NCBI GenBank assembly: GCA_023105745.1 | Contig: JALGQZ010000007.1 | Location: 52,371,569 to 52,435,568, forward strand | Length of the DNA: 64,000 bases | Reading direction: 5' to 3' | Origin: Austropuccinia psidii | Lineage: Eukaryota; Basidiomycota; Pucciniomycetes; Pucciniales; Sphaerophragmiaceae | In this document: positions 12,801 to 22,669 of the stretch, in pieces | Numbering within the stretch: position 1 is the first letter of the stretch | Layout of the letters: the number at the start of each line of letters is the position of its first letter | Notes under the pieces: generated by a model | What the model was told of the DNA's origin: nothing | The model's database searches: none | What the model saw: only the letters and a program-made list of their open reading frames with translations | Position numbers and translations under genes: made by a program

Positions 12801-15534
12801 TAGCACCTAATGGTTCATTATCAGATGCAAATGCATTATTGTATGTATATAATACATTAATAAGTTCATTCCTCATCTTTGGTGACAATGATGGATTAAT
12901 CTGTGCTTCAACAAGTTGTTTAGACACAAATTCATCCTTGTAAGTATCTTTGACAGAAGATACTACAGATATCTGTTTTGGCATATTGGAGAAAGCAAAT
13001 TTTTGCCTTTTGTTATCTCCAATTGTGAAATATCTGTCTTTATGGTTATTTATATCAATACCATAAATATTCAAGTAATCATTTCCAAGAATGATGTGCT
13101 GAGATGTGCAATTATCCATTACTACAATCTCAGTTTTCATTCTTACACTTCCTGCTGGATGTGGGAATACAATATTAGTGTCCAATATGCCCAAGGGGTA
13201 CATATTGTTACTGGCACTACTGAATTGTACACCTTCTATTGGCAATAGATGGTTTTTCCATTCAGGAAGTATAATTTGGAGATAGTCTTTGCCAACACAA
13301 GTGCAAAATGCCCCTGTATCCAAATTAACTTTGGCTTCAATATCACCCATCAGAACTGATGTGATACATGATGCTCCAGCAGTATAACCCTTTCCTTTAG
13401 CAGGTTTTGTTTTACATATTCTGGCATGTTGGATATTGATCAGGTTGCAGCAATCCTCACTGTACTGTGGCAAGTGGGTATGGACTTCTGTGACCTCAAA
13501 GAAAGCTGAAATGTTTTCAATGGGATAGTCCTCCACTGGTGTATCTTCAGAGACTGCAGAATCTTGATCAGACTCTTCTTTCTCTTCAGTACACTGAATC
13601 TCCTCAATGATTTGAACTTCATTGATTTTTGTCTTCTTAGGGCAAGTGTTGGCTAAATGTGAAGTACTTCCACATTTATGACACTTCAAGACAGGTCTCT
13701 CTGGTCTTTTGTCCTCTCTAGGAATCTTTGAGACCATTCTTGACTCTATTGGGTTTGTAATCCAAGTCTTACCAATTCTTGTTCTGGTAATGATATCTTC
13801 CATAGCATTAATGTAGTCCTCTGTTGAACAGGGTTCCACACATCTGCTTTTGATAGCATGTTCTAGTTCTCCTCCACACTTCCTTAATATTTTCATATTA
13901 ATCATAGTGTCAGACATATCTGGATGTAAAGCAGATAATCTGTCTTTTTGTTTGAAGAACCAAGTAAGTGGTTTGTCTTTTTCTGAGTTAAAAATGGCAC
14001 TTTCAAAAGCATTCTCCATTTTAAACCTCCAAGAATTATTGGCCCATTTGGTAATCACTTCAGATTTCCACCAAGACCAGTCATGTCTTCCATGATCTAT
14101 TCTCATCTTGTAATACCATTTCTTTGCAGTATTGGTAAACAAACAATGTAATTTTCCTACTATGATTTCATCAGGTATATTAAAGTCTTCTTGCAACATA
14201 TCAATAGTCCTGATGAATTCAATATGGCTGTATTCTCCTTCACCAGAGAATGTTGGCCATTCTTCTAATTTTGGAATATCCTTTGCAGAAATAACATTTT
14301 CTCCTAAGAATGGAGTTAAACTCTCTTTAACAGAAAGTTTTTCTTCAGTCAAAGGTGTAGAATGCCTTGGCATATGTGGTTCATGATTCTTATGAATTTG
14401 CTCCACACTTGCAATTATTTCATTCTTTAATTTCTGTCTCTCATTATCACTTTTTGCTAAATGTATAGCAAATTGATTGGTATTCTTAACTATTTGTAAG
14501 ACACGGTCTTCAAGAGTTTTAAGTCTATCATTTACTTTAAAAATGGAAGGATCCTCTGTGTCATCATTTTGACATTGGTTCTCAATTCTATCACAAGCAT
14601 TGCTAATTGACTCAAGGGTGGCAGTTGTCAATTGATGCCAATCAGAATGTTGCTTGTCACTTTTCTTTGAATCATTGATGTCTAATGTAATTTGCTTTAA
14701 CTTTGACTCAAGTTTGCCAATTTCTACACTAATACTTCTATGTACATCATTTATTTGCGTGGAAAAGTCCTGTTCATCCTTTCCTGCTCCTTGGCTGTGA
14801 ATTCCATAAGAGTTCTGGCCATATTGAAGACACTGTCCACTGCTGAAGGCTCCAATCTGGGGATCCTGTACCCTTGTGGGTAAGGTCTGTGCCAATTGGC
14901 TTTGCCTTTGCCCTTGCCTTGATGGTTCTTGGGACCTCTCTGTTTCTTTTGAGGTCCTTTGGGCTTGTCCTTGGATGCTTCTGGAGCTGGTTTGGAGCTG
15001 GTAGATGCCACTGGTGCCTCTGTCTCCAAAGTTGGAGTCATTTCCAACTCTTTCTTCTGGTCTATGGATAAAAGACTCTGGTTCTCCAACCAATTCTTTA
15101 TCTTTTTGACCTTGTCTTTGCAAGACAGGGGGCTCCAACCTCCTGAGAGTTCTATGGTCTTCTCCTGACCCAGAAAGCTCTTGATGTGTAAGTAGGAGTT
15201 CATGGCCCCCTGCCAAAGGCTTGGGCAGATTTCCCACTCCTCTTCTTTGGCGGCTCTGAACCAATTTTTGTACTGGCTCTGATATATTTCTATTGCTGCC
15301 ACTTGAAAATGGTTCAGCCCTGGAAATATTATCATAAATTAGTTCAGGCTCAGAATTCACGTCAAAATCTGTTGGTACAGACCTTGGGGAATGGGGGGCA
15401 ACTCTGGCATCCTCCAAATGTGTCTTTCTTGTGGAAGACTTGACACTTCTGGATTTGGTCTTGCCTCTTCCTTGTCCACTTCCATCTGGCTGGACTGAAT
15501 AGTTGCTTCCATTTCTGGTATGCACCATTTTCAC
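9826..15534 (-). CDS. gag-pol: Element 1 Gag-Pol polyprotein (intact)
   Basis: A 1902-residue polyprotein of Ty3/Gypsy type. In order: a Gln/Ser-rich N-terminal part that overlaps another frame (about residues 70-260); the capsid region near residue 425 ([10 protein letters not shown]); a CCHC zinc knuckle near 616-630 ([14 protein letters not shown]); an aspartic protease with LDTGA near 738; RT with YIDD near 1086-1089; RNase H with YIDACGDG near 1234; an integrase H-H-C-C finger starting near 1466; and the D, D, E residues near 1539, 1601 and 1637 ([21 protein letters not shown]). It ends with a chromodomain-like tail (REYLVRYRN ... DEW). All catalytic motifs look intact and there is no stop, so it may be active. 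ATG at 15534 or 15528 would start it, but both lie in the proposed intron 1 of frame B, so the true route into this frame is uncertain. Confidence 0.95.
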   Translation of the reverse strand: MKMVHTRNGSNYSVQPDGSGQGRGKTKSRSVKSSTRKTHLEDARVAPHSPRSVPTDFDVNSEPELIYDNISRAEPFSSGSNRNISEPVQKLVQSRQRRGVGNLPKPLAGGHELLLTHQELSGSGEDHRTLRRLEPPVLQRQGQKDKELVGEPESFIHRPEERVGNDSNFGDRGTSGIYQLQTSSRSIQGQAQRTSKETERSQEPSRQGQRQSQLAQTLPTRVQDPQIGAFSSGQCLQYGQNSYGIHSQGAGKDEQDFSTQINDVHRSISVEIGKLESKLKQITLDINDSKKSDKQHSDWHQLTTATLESISNACDRIENQCQNDDTEDPSIFKVNDRLKTLEDRVLQIVKNTNQFAIHLAKSDNERQKLKNEIIASVEQIHKNHEPHMPRHSTPLTEEKLSVKESLTPFLGENVISAKDIPKLEEWPTFSGEGEYSHIEFIRTIDMLQEDFNIPDEIIVGKLHCLFTNTAKKWYYKMRIDHGRHDWSWWKSEVITKWANNSWRFKMENAFESAIFNSEKDKPLTWFFKQKDRLSALHPDMSDTMINMKILRKCGGELEHAIKSRCVEPCSTEDYINAMEDIITRTRIGKTWITNPIESRMVSKIPREDKRPERPVLKCHKCGSTSHLANTCPKKTKINEVQIIEEIQCTEEKEESDQDSAVSEDTPVEDYPIENISAFFEVTEVHTHLPQYSEDCCNLINIQHARICKTKPAKGKGYTAGASCITSVLMGDIEAKVNLDTGAFCTCVGKDYLQIILPEWKNHLLPIEGVQFSSASNNMYPLGILDTNIVFPHPAGSVRMKTEIVVMDNCTSQHIILGNDYLNIYGIDINNHKDRYFTIGDNKRQKFAFSNMPKQISVVSSVKDTYKDEFVSKQLVEAQINPSLSPKMRNELINVLYTYNNAFASDNEPLGAIRGHEIDITLNIDRPYPPVLRRPAYPASPRAREALEKHIQELIQLGVLMKVGHNEEVEVTTPVIIAWHNDKSRMVGDFRALNTYTVPDRYPIPRIQETLTQLSKAKYITSMDALKGFHQNVLTPKARKLLSIITHCGIYEYLRMPFGIKNAPSHYQRMMNTIFPTELSEGWLIIYIDDIIICSDSWSLHLERLARVLHKVAEVNMKISLKKCNFGFEELKALGHIVSGLSLGIDKNKVAAVLLKPIPQNKKEMMSFLGFASYYRQHLKDFAILAKSLYRICDQQTVFEMTQERINAYEKIKKALTEAPLLLMPDWNIPFKLYIDACGDGLGAALHQVQIIDDKPTEGPVCYISRQIKPTEARYGASQMECLCLVWALEKLHYYLDGSVFEVITDCNAVKSLLNMKPPNRHMLRWQIAIQEYRGNMTIVHKAGNIHKNADGLSRWALANTPDNPAYVPLEAEPQIPIEGINITDIGTEFFEEVRESYKQDKNCHILTSLLDKDCKDTSLANALDEVWKNSYSEGRFHLFDGIIYHRTKHSCVMTLCSRLLINTILHECHDSIYSGHLSEDRTLEKVKNCAWWPSWRKETIEYCHTCDRCQKANRSTGKKFGLMIHIQEPKSPWEVVHMDWVTALPPSGDKSYNACLVIVDRYSKTPIFLPCHKDDTAMDTALLLWSRVISNTGLFKNIISDRDPKFTSALWTNLHRLFGTKLSFSTAYHPQTDGLAERMIQTLEDMIRRFCAYGLEFKDSDGFTHDWCTLIPALELEYKTSVHSSTGQTPAMLEKGWNPRLPADTLRKDLIDIHPTASSFKIMLDKVKHHAKQCMDDAFDYAKQKWDKSHKVPDFKVGDLVLVSTLNFNNIKGPKKLKYSYVGPFVIVALHGTNAIQVELSGELENKHPTFPVSLIKPYQPADKELFPLRNPTPLTVPPVEQNEDKKINKVIKERRLRGKNQREYLVRYRNPVHEDEWMAESEIPDSDKLLRRFRHERRPQA

Positions 15535-15738
15535 ATCAATTTAAAGATAAAAGGTGAAAATATAAGATAAAATACACACCTTTTGGTGGTAATTCAGCTT
15601 TTTCTGAGTTGAATAAGGTGCCTCTTTTAGCAATCTGCACCTCAATACTGTCTTCAGATTCTGCTTCTGAAGATTCTGGACTAGTGATATATCTTTTACT
15701 GAGTCTGTTGCCAGCTGCACAGTATTTGATCAAAGACA
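14751..15738 (-). CDS. Element 1 frame-B protein, three proposed exons overlapping gag
   Basis: Proposed exons 15738-15580, 15514-15383 and 15319-14751. Intron 1 (15579-15515) has GTGTGT and ACCAG ends; intron 2 (15382-15320) has GTCTGT and TTTCCAG ends with a CTAAT branch-like site. Both exon ends are phase 1 and keep frame B, which is +1 to the gag-pol frame. Exon 3 encodes motifs shared with elements 2 and 3: LW-x4-NSYL, FLG, GW-x-[22 protein letters not shown] and [10 protein letters not shown]. Exon 1 has no ATG in frame at its start; it follows TTTTTTCTAG, which looks like another acceptor, so an upstream leader exon is likely. Predicted product about 286 residues, hydrophilic, function unknown. 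An unspliced ATG start at 15335 is the simpler alternative. The reading frame is well supported by conservation; the exon structure is inference. Confidence 0.6.
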
Positions 15739-15739
15739 C

Positions 15740-16075
15740 TAGAAAAAATTATAAAAGAGAAAAATTATTTTTTATACTTTTTAAAATATTTTTAAAGATT
15801 TTTTATAAGTTTTTATATTTTTTAATATTAAAAAAATTATTCTTTTTAAAGAAAAAAAATTAAAATTTAAGATTTTGAATAAAATTAATTCAGAGTAACT
15901 CAAAGAATAATTTTATAAGTTTTTTGGATGTGAAAAAGCCACGTGTAAAAACAATATAAAATTAAACCAAATTCCTCAATGAAAAAGATTTTAACTTTGA
16001 ATTGAAAGAAAAAAATTAATTAAATTAATATATTTTAGAGCTTAAAAATATATTAATTAAGGGTACAAGGTTCAA
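15740..16075 (-). other. Element 1 untranslated leader
   Basis: Very AU-rich stretch between the primer-binding site and the first conserved exon, with no long frame. It ends in a pyrimidine-rich TTTTTTCTAG directly before TGTCTTTG, a good 3' splice-site shape. Confidence 0.5.
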
Positions 16076-16079
16076 AAAA

Positions 16080-16097
16080 CACGGCCAGGCCCCCAAA
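16080..16097 (-). other. Primer-binding site of element 1
   Basis: On the minus strand TTTGGGGGCCTGGCC follows the end of the 5' LTR. The TGG core pairs with a tRNA 3' CCA end, offset two bases from the LTR. The same core occurs in elements 2 and 3. Confidence 0.75.
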
Positions 16098-18018
16098 TGT
16101 AAGATGTGACTATGAAACTGATGATAATATTACTATTAATCAACAGTACTATGTCTGTTCTTATGAAATATAATAATAAAAATTATTATAACCACAATTA
16201 AAGAATTATAAAATTATTTCTTTCACGTGTTATACACTACTAGTGATTATAACAGTGAGCAGTAATTGTCTACAAGAATCAATTACAAGAAGAATTTAAT
16301 AATAAAAACTTCTTTTTATTAAAATAATAAAATTATTTTAATATATAATTATCTTTTACAAGAATAATTATAAAGATAATTCTTGAAGAAAACTATTACT
16401 AGAGAAAAACTTTAAGAATTAAAGATAAAAGACTCACTAATACTCCAAAGAACTTATTGATAATAAAAGTAGAGAAATTTGACGTAGAATTGTGGATTTA
16501 AGGGATCAAAAGGATTTATAACAGCATTACAACAATATATAGTTGGATTCTATGATTTCACGTCTTTCTGATTGATTCTGAAAGATTAAAACACTTAAGA
16601 ATAGTTGAACTAATACTTACTTGTTGGTAATAATGATTTAATAAATTGATAAGATGATGATATGGAAAAAACAGCAAGAGGAGGCCTCTTTTAAGTCAAC
16701 AACAGCTCACAGAGGCGTGCCATGGAGCAAACTGAAAAACCAGTGAGTGAGAAAACAATAAACCTTTTTGGATTATTGATTGCATCATCAGTTGTCACGT
16801 AAGATTATCATAATTACTTAATTGATGCTTTTACATGACTACCAACCCCAATATGGTTAATAATAAAAGGAGTAACACTTGTAAATCTTCTTTTATTCTA
16901 AAATAATCATTGATTTCTCAAAGTTATCAATGTTATTGCCAATTTCATCACAGGTTGTAATTACTGTGAATTTTTGAAGATTCAGTGTTTTCACGTAGAA
17001 TAACCAAAAATGGACTGTAAGTAAGACTTTTAATTTTACTAGTAAAACTGTAATTATTTTTGGTTGTACCATAGATAATACAGTTCTCCTTTAGTCCTGA
17101 AAGTTTCAGAAGGATTCATTAAGAATTGTATTTTTAATGAATTTTTGAAGTTTTTACCTCATTTCTACGTAGAATTGCAAATAGCAGTGTTTTGCTGGTT
17201 GCTATGAGGTAAATCAATGAATATGGGTCCCAAAAGGGTTTTAGTTACTCTTTTGGTGTTTATCCATGGAAAGTCATTAGTAATTGACATGGTTACAGGA
17301 GTGTAAGTAGCTCATTACCTCCTTGGCACGTCAAAATAGCAGGTTATTTGCTATTTTCTGGTGTTTTACAGTAGTTGTAACTTGGTAACCAAGTTCCCAA
17401 AGAGTTTTGGTTTACCAATTGGGCCAAGATGAGCCATGGATCCAAGCTCTGGAGCTATCCACGCCTCTGAGGCCTCAGAAGTTGGGTACCCTGGCTCTCC
17501 TTGATGTCTTTTGTCTCCCTTGCCTATTTTTTACGTCAAAATAGTAATTTAAGCTTAAAGTGAGATATCCACTATAAGTGTACCAAAAGTCCATGTAAGA
17601 ATACCATGATATTAAGTGCTCAAAACATGCATAACACTATTCTTAGTGTATATGTAACATGGGATTTCTCACTTTCCCATTATTTTGGCTAAAAATCAAG
17701 AAAAACAAAAATTTTCACGGATCTTTTATGTGGTATTAATGATGTGGTATTGAAGTATTTTCCATTTTACCACCTCAAATACTTAAATTGAGCTTATTCA
17801 CTCTATGGAGCTACCCTAGGTGAATTTTTGTGTAGAATCCAAATCTGGTCTTAAATCCATGGATTTACTTACTCAATAAAAAGTTATTCATCTTTTCTGA
17901 AATTGAAAATGATGAATTTTGGATATATGCATGACTTATGAGTTTTGCATAATTCAAAATTTCTTTTTAAGATAATTGTGGCCTATTTGGGTATGTAAAA
18001 TATACCTCAAGGCTCACA
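16098..18018 (-). repeat. 5' LTR of element 1
   Basis: 1921 bp, on the minus strand TGTGAGCCTTGAGG ... CATCTTACA. It should carry the promoter for minus-strand transcription. It keeps the 23-bp segment (GGTCTTAAATCC...) that the 3' LTR has lost. Confidence 0.95.
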
Positions 18019-18023
18019 GGGGG
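18019..18023. repeat. Target-site duplication of element 1, right (GGGGG)
   Basis: Five Gs directly after the LTR end, matching 7783-7787. Confidence 0.7.
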
Positions 18024-19116
18024 GGAAAAGACACTCTAGCTCTAAGGGGGAGGTAGACCCCCAAAATCCTTGCTGACTGGCATGGGATGTCAAAATCCAT
18101 GCAAAAGTTCATTATTTTTGGCCTGGAATTGAGTCACAGGGTCTGTGACTCAATTGGTGATGAGGATTTGATACCAACCAGGGTAGTTTTAACTGCTGCC
18201 AAGAGGGTAAAACTACCCTTCAGTTAAACCAATATTAGTAAAAACAGTTTTAAATGTTATCTACGCCTGTTAAACAAGGTCTGACGTCTTTTGAAGGCTC
18301 TAGACCAGGTATTGCTATAGTAATGGCTGATCTGAGGGTCTAAAATGGCTAAAAATAGCAAAAAATGGCTTAAACCAGCCCTTTTTTTGTCTAAACCAGG
18401 GTTCTATGATGCCATAATTGGCTTTTCTGCTGTCAGAATGTTTTTTCACGACTGACAAGAGTACATTTTACTATTGGAGTAAGAAAATTGATGGCTATAA
18501 AAGAATGTCTTCTTTGCCCCACTTTTCTCTTCATGTTAGAACCTTTTCCTTTTATAATTAGTTTAAACACTGTTAAACCAATAAATAAAATATTCCAACC
18601 ACCCTTTTTCAAACATTTTGAACATTGTAACCACGTGAAAAAATTATTATAATAGTTGTTTGTAACTCTTATAATCTTCTACCCCTGAACCACCCCAAAA
18701 GTGAATTAAAGCATCTTCCATCACTGTTAGCTTTGTCACTTTGCTTCCAAATTCACTCTGGTAATTTTTGGGCGTGTTTTCTCATTAAATATCTTTTTAA
18801 AGAATTTTTTCTTTAATTAATTTCTTGCAGTTCTTGGCTCAATTAATTCCAATTGAAATTGCTCTTGAAGAAATTTCTTTTGTAGCCTTAAATATCTCTT
18901 GTAGAGTATTTTTGGATAAATCTTTATTGTTGGTGAAACAATAAATTTTCATTATATTAATGTTTTATACTTAAAAAGTTAAAAACAATATACTTGGTGT
19001 GTTTTCTCTTTAAAAATACTATTTCTCACTATTTTTAAATAATTTTACCTTATACAAATTTTGAGGACAGGAAAAGTACTTGTTATTTTATCAAAGTTTC
19101 CTATCTACACCTTACA
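18024..19116 (+). repeat. 5' LTR of element 3, right part
   Basis: Continues the LTR of element 3 after the G-run and matches 43718-44802 of element 2, ending ...CACCTTACA. Confidence 0.9.
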
Positions 19117-19135
19117 TTTGGGGGCCCAGCCATGA
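19117..19135 (+). other. Primer-binding site of element 3
   Basis: TTTGGGGGCCCAGCCATG starts right after the LTR, identical to element 2 at 44803. Confidence 0.75.
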
Positions 19136-19339
19136 TATTTTACCTGTGAAATAATTTTTCACTTTTTCAATCTTTTTTCTTATATTGGAAAGATTTAAAA
19201 ATACATAAAAAAATACTTATAATTGAAAAATCCTTAGAAAATAATTTCTTTTTATATTTATTAGTGAGGCTTCATTTTTTATTTCTCTTTTGAAAAACCT
19301 TTTTTACTTAATTAATTGGCTTTTTTTCATTGATATTAG

Positions 19340-20160
19340 TGTCTGACAACGTGGTAAGACAAGAAAATATTGAAACAGCATCCACAGTTACTAGCATTAT
19401 TCCTGCAAGAACTATAATTTCTAATCATAATAGCACTGTTATTATAACTCAGAATAACCAACAAGAGCCAATTTCTTCTGAATTGATCAACTTGGATATC
19501 AGTAATACTCTTCAGAAAGCTAAACATTTGGCAAATAGTAAGTTTTTGATGTAAAATTAGTATTTTAAACCTTTTTAATCATAAAATATGCCTTCAACCA
19601 GAGCAGGAGCAAGCGATAAGCCCTCAAGAAGCTCCCAAAAAGGTAATAGATGTTATTATGGCAGAAGCCAAGCAGGTACAGAAGGACAAGGGTCAGTAAA
19701 AGACTTCCACAACAATATATTGTCCAATTCTGAAGCTGATGACACTATTTTACCTTCAAAAAGAGCTGACACTGCCACAAGAAGCCTCAGTGAACATTTA
19801 AAAAGCCAGCCAGAAGGCTTAAACAATGCACTGCAGCACAAAGAGTACCAGATCCTTGCAGATCTGTGGAAAAACTGCATCAACTCATACCTGACTGTAA
19901 GAAAGTTCCTGGGTCATCCCAGCACTTGCAAGTTACTCAATGGATGGCATCCATTGATGGAAAAGAAGAATATGATGCTTTTAACAGCAGAATGGAGGAA
20001 AAACAACCCACCACCACCAAAGGAAGTGCCAAGAACAGCCCCAGTGGCCAGCAGTAGCAATACCAACATGAAAAAGCAGCCACAAGCTCAAAACAAGGGC
20101 AAAGGGAAGGCACCAGCCCCAAGGCCTTACAGCCAGGGCTACAGGATTCCAAAGATTTAA
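19340..20160 (+). pseudogene. Element 3 frame-B exons (broken)
   Basis: Proposed exons 19340-19537, 19602-19691 and 19764-20160, with introns of 64 and 72 nt, exactly the lengths in element 2. Donors are GTAAGT and GTCAGT; acceptors are CAACCAG and AAAAAG. Exon 2 reads IDVIMAEAKQVQKDKG, close to element 2. Exon 3 starts ELTLPQEASVNI and then hits a stop. A one-base deletion near 19824 lets the main frame run into frame B, so the open frame at 19588-20160 is a fusion of the two frames. It ends early, where a CAA codon has become TAA at 20158. Confidence 0.65.
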
Positions 20161-21895
20161 AAGGATGCCATGGAAAATGTATTTTGATGGCCAGAACCAT
20201 GATGGAATTACAGAAGAAGGAGGAAGCCAGATTAAGATTCCAGAAATGATCTCTGACATATTTTATTCCATCCCAGAGTTGTATGAAGCTATAAATGATG
20301 TAAAAAACTATCTTTCTGATAAAAATGAAACCTTTTGTAACAACATTAAAACAAACAAGTTGAGTCTGTGCCAGATTAATGAAACACTTATGTATTTTGA
20401 AAACGTTTTAAGAGCACTTAAAACTTCCAATAATGATAATTCATTTGGCAAGAAAATAAATGAACAATCTACTATTATTAAAGAGTTAACAGAAAAATAT
20501 TCTAAATTCAATATTGATGAAATAATTGAAACAAGAATAAAACAAGCCATAAGTACTATCAAAGAGGATGATAAGAAATCTCTTGATGATATTTTAAAAT
20601 AATTTACTAAAGCAAAGACACATATAATTGCCCTGAAAAAGTGTTTTGATACCTCAAAAGAGGAAATATCAAAATTAACAATAAAGTTAAATGAGGTTAT
20701 CTCTGATAATGCTCAACAAACAGAATTATGGAATGAGCTGACATCTAAAGAGAATGATCATAAAAAGAATGTGATTAACTCTATACAAAGATCGCAACAT
20801 GAATTAAGGAATTCACAAAGATGTAACAATAGTAAAATGAATAATATTGAGCAACTACTAAGCACCTTACCAAGAATGTCTACACCTCTGAATCAAAATG
20901 AGGGTACAGGGCTTCCCAATACACAAGTATTGGATATTGAGAATTCACAGTTAAAAAATGAATTTTCTACTTCTTTTCATAACTTGTAACCATCAATGGG
21001 CCAAGCACTCTTGAAAGAAGTTCCAAAACTTAAAGAATGGCCTCACTTCAGTGGTGAAGGAGAATATGACCATATGGAATTAATCAGAGGAATTGACATG
21101 ATTAAAGAAGATTTTGAATTACCAGACTGATTGGTAACAGCAAGATTTAACACCTTGTTTACCAGATCAGATCACAGATGGTATATCAAATTAAGACAAG
21201 CACATGGACACCAAAGTTGGACTTGGTGGAAAATCCAAATTATCAACAAATGGGCCATTGATTCCTGGAGATTCAAGGTTCAAACAGCCTTTGAATCTGC
21301 CAAATTTAATTCTGATAAATACAAAGCTTTACCATGGTTTTGCCAACAAAAAGACAGATTAACAGCATTGTATCCTGACATGTCAGAATTTATGATCCAA
21401 AGAAAGATTCTGAGCCAATGTGGAGGTGACTTAGAGAATGCTGTCAAAAGAAGGACTACTGAAAATCTTCAGCAGAGGATATTATTAATATATTAGAAGA
21501 AGTAACCACCAGAACCAGAATTGGTTCTAGTAGGGCGAATCTCAAAACAAGGCTTAATACACCTTGGAAAGATTCTGTGGACAAAAAACCCAAATAAAAT
21601 TCTTATAATGTTAAGCATAAATCTGCAGATACAGTCAGAAAGTGCCATATTTGCCAAATCACCACCCATCTAGCCAATACATGTCCAAAATGGGGGAAAA
21701 TCAATGAAATTGAAATTGAAATGGAACCTGATTTTGAAAAAGATGAAAGAATTGAAGACAATTCAGATGATAAGTCATCAATATTTTCTGAATCTTCAAC
21801 AGATATAAAAAATATCAATGCCACTTTTGACATCATGAAATCTTATTCCCATTTGCCACAATTGAGCAATGGTCAACTTGATTTATCAAAAGTGT
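19588..21895 (+). pseudogene. Element 3 gag (degraded, 3'-truncated)
   Basis: Matches the gag frame of element 2: MPSTRAGAS at 19588, a coiled-coil-like region (20165-20602, 20771-20989), HFSGEGEYDHM near 21045-21075, and WTWWKIQIINKWA near 21218-21255. The CCHC knuckle is damaged near 21645 (CHICQI ... CPKWGK). Several frameshifts and stops are present. The sequence stops before the protease. Gag would build the virus-like particle; this one cannot. Confidence 0.8.
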
Positions 21896-22530
21896 ATCTC
21901 GCATAAAAATAATTTACATTTCTATTTTAATCTTAATAATAATTTTATTCATGATAAAAAATTGGAAATTACAAATTTATTTTAAATTTAAACAATTATA
22001 TCCTTTTTATGGCCAAAATAAAGTTAAATATAATTTTAAAAATGAATCAATCCTTTTATCTTTCTTGATTTGCTACCTATTATCACTTTATAAAAATTTT
22101 ATTTCCTATTTTTAATATGAAAAATGTAATCCAAATATCAGATTCAGCTGTTTATCACTGAAACCTTTTCTGAAGGGACTGGATTGTGGATATTTTTGTT
22201 ATAAATGGTTAAAATCCTGTAACCTCCAAAGGAACAAATGACTTCTTTCAAATTCCTTTAAATAATTCTCTTTTCAAAAGCTAGAATTATTTTCTTATTC
22301 ATTCATTGAAGCTTCTGAAGTTCACTGATTATTTTTATTTTTTCCATTTTCTCATCACATTGGCTCATGAATATATTTCATCAATTTTTATTTATAAGGC
22401 GGAAATGCTTCTTAGTTTTTAAGTTTAAATTACTTACTCTTTCTTGTTTTAGGGTATTATTAGTTAGTGAGGAAGAAAAATACTGGGAATTATATAGTAC
22501 ATCACTTGCCACTGGAGGAAATTACACTTC
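21896..22530. other. Unassigned AT-rich stretch after element 3 truncation
   Basis: No gene or repeat partner recognised. The other half of relic G RT, expected here if element 3 were complete, was not found, so a deletion joined unrelated DNA at about 21895. Confidence 0.35.
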
Positions 22531-22664
22531 AGGCCTTCTGAGGGCCGCTACTGTAAATTTGTCCACGATCGTTAACAAATTTACAGTAGTAGCATTACAG
22601 GTCCTGTACGGTAACAAATTTGACATTTGTGAAAGAATTGACAGTTGAGGGCCTCACAAGGCCT
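22531..22664. repeat. Small palindromic unit with imperfect terminal inverted repeats
   Basis: Ends AGGCCTTCTGAGGGCC (22531) and GGGCCTCACAAGGCCT (ending 22664) are inverted repeats with 14 of 16 matches. Inside, 22548-22562 and 22575-22589 are a perfect 15-bp inverted pair (CTACTGTAAATTTGT / ACAAATTTACAGTAG). ACAAATTT-type words recur a third time at about 22613-22621. No clear target duplication. It could be a small non-autonomous DNA element or a regulatory hairpin. Confidence 0.55.
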
Positions 22665-22669
22665 CTCAC

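Larger units (their letters stand above)
7788..18018 (-). mobile_element. Element 1: complete Gypsy retrotransposon, minus strand
   Basis: About 10.2 kb with paired LTRs (TG...CA, 1897 and 1921 bp), a primer-binding site, a polypurine tract, an intact gag-pol frame and flanking GGGGG. By eye the LTRs differ at roughly 25-30 positions plus one 23-bp deletion, so insertion is recent. It sits inside the 5' LTR of element 3. It is the only element here with no break in pol. Confidence 0.95.
7082..21895 (+). mobile_element. Element 3: Gypsy retrotransposon, 3'-truncated, hosting element 1
   Basis: The 5' LTR is in two pieces (7082-7787 and 18024-19116). It is followed by a primer-binding site, leader exons and a decayed gag closely matching element 2. 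Similarity to element 2 stops at about 21895 (after CTTGATTTATCAAAAGTG), before the protease, so pol and the 3' LTR are absent. The insertion broke relic G inside its RT. The left flank is GGTAG (7077-7081); the matching right flank is lost with the truncation. The two LTR pieces add up to about 1.8 kb, like the LTRs of element 2 (1807-1817 bp). Confidence 0.85.

Noticed and set aside
12916..13248. Plus-strand frames inside element 1 (also 10397, 12098, 13850, 14132)
   Set aside because: All are antisense to intact gag-pol and are composition shadows.
14860..15000. Classical -1 slippery heptamer near the end of frame B
   Set aside because: I scanned the end of frame B in elements 1 and 2 and found no X-XXY-YYZ heptamer in register.
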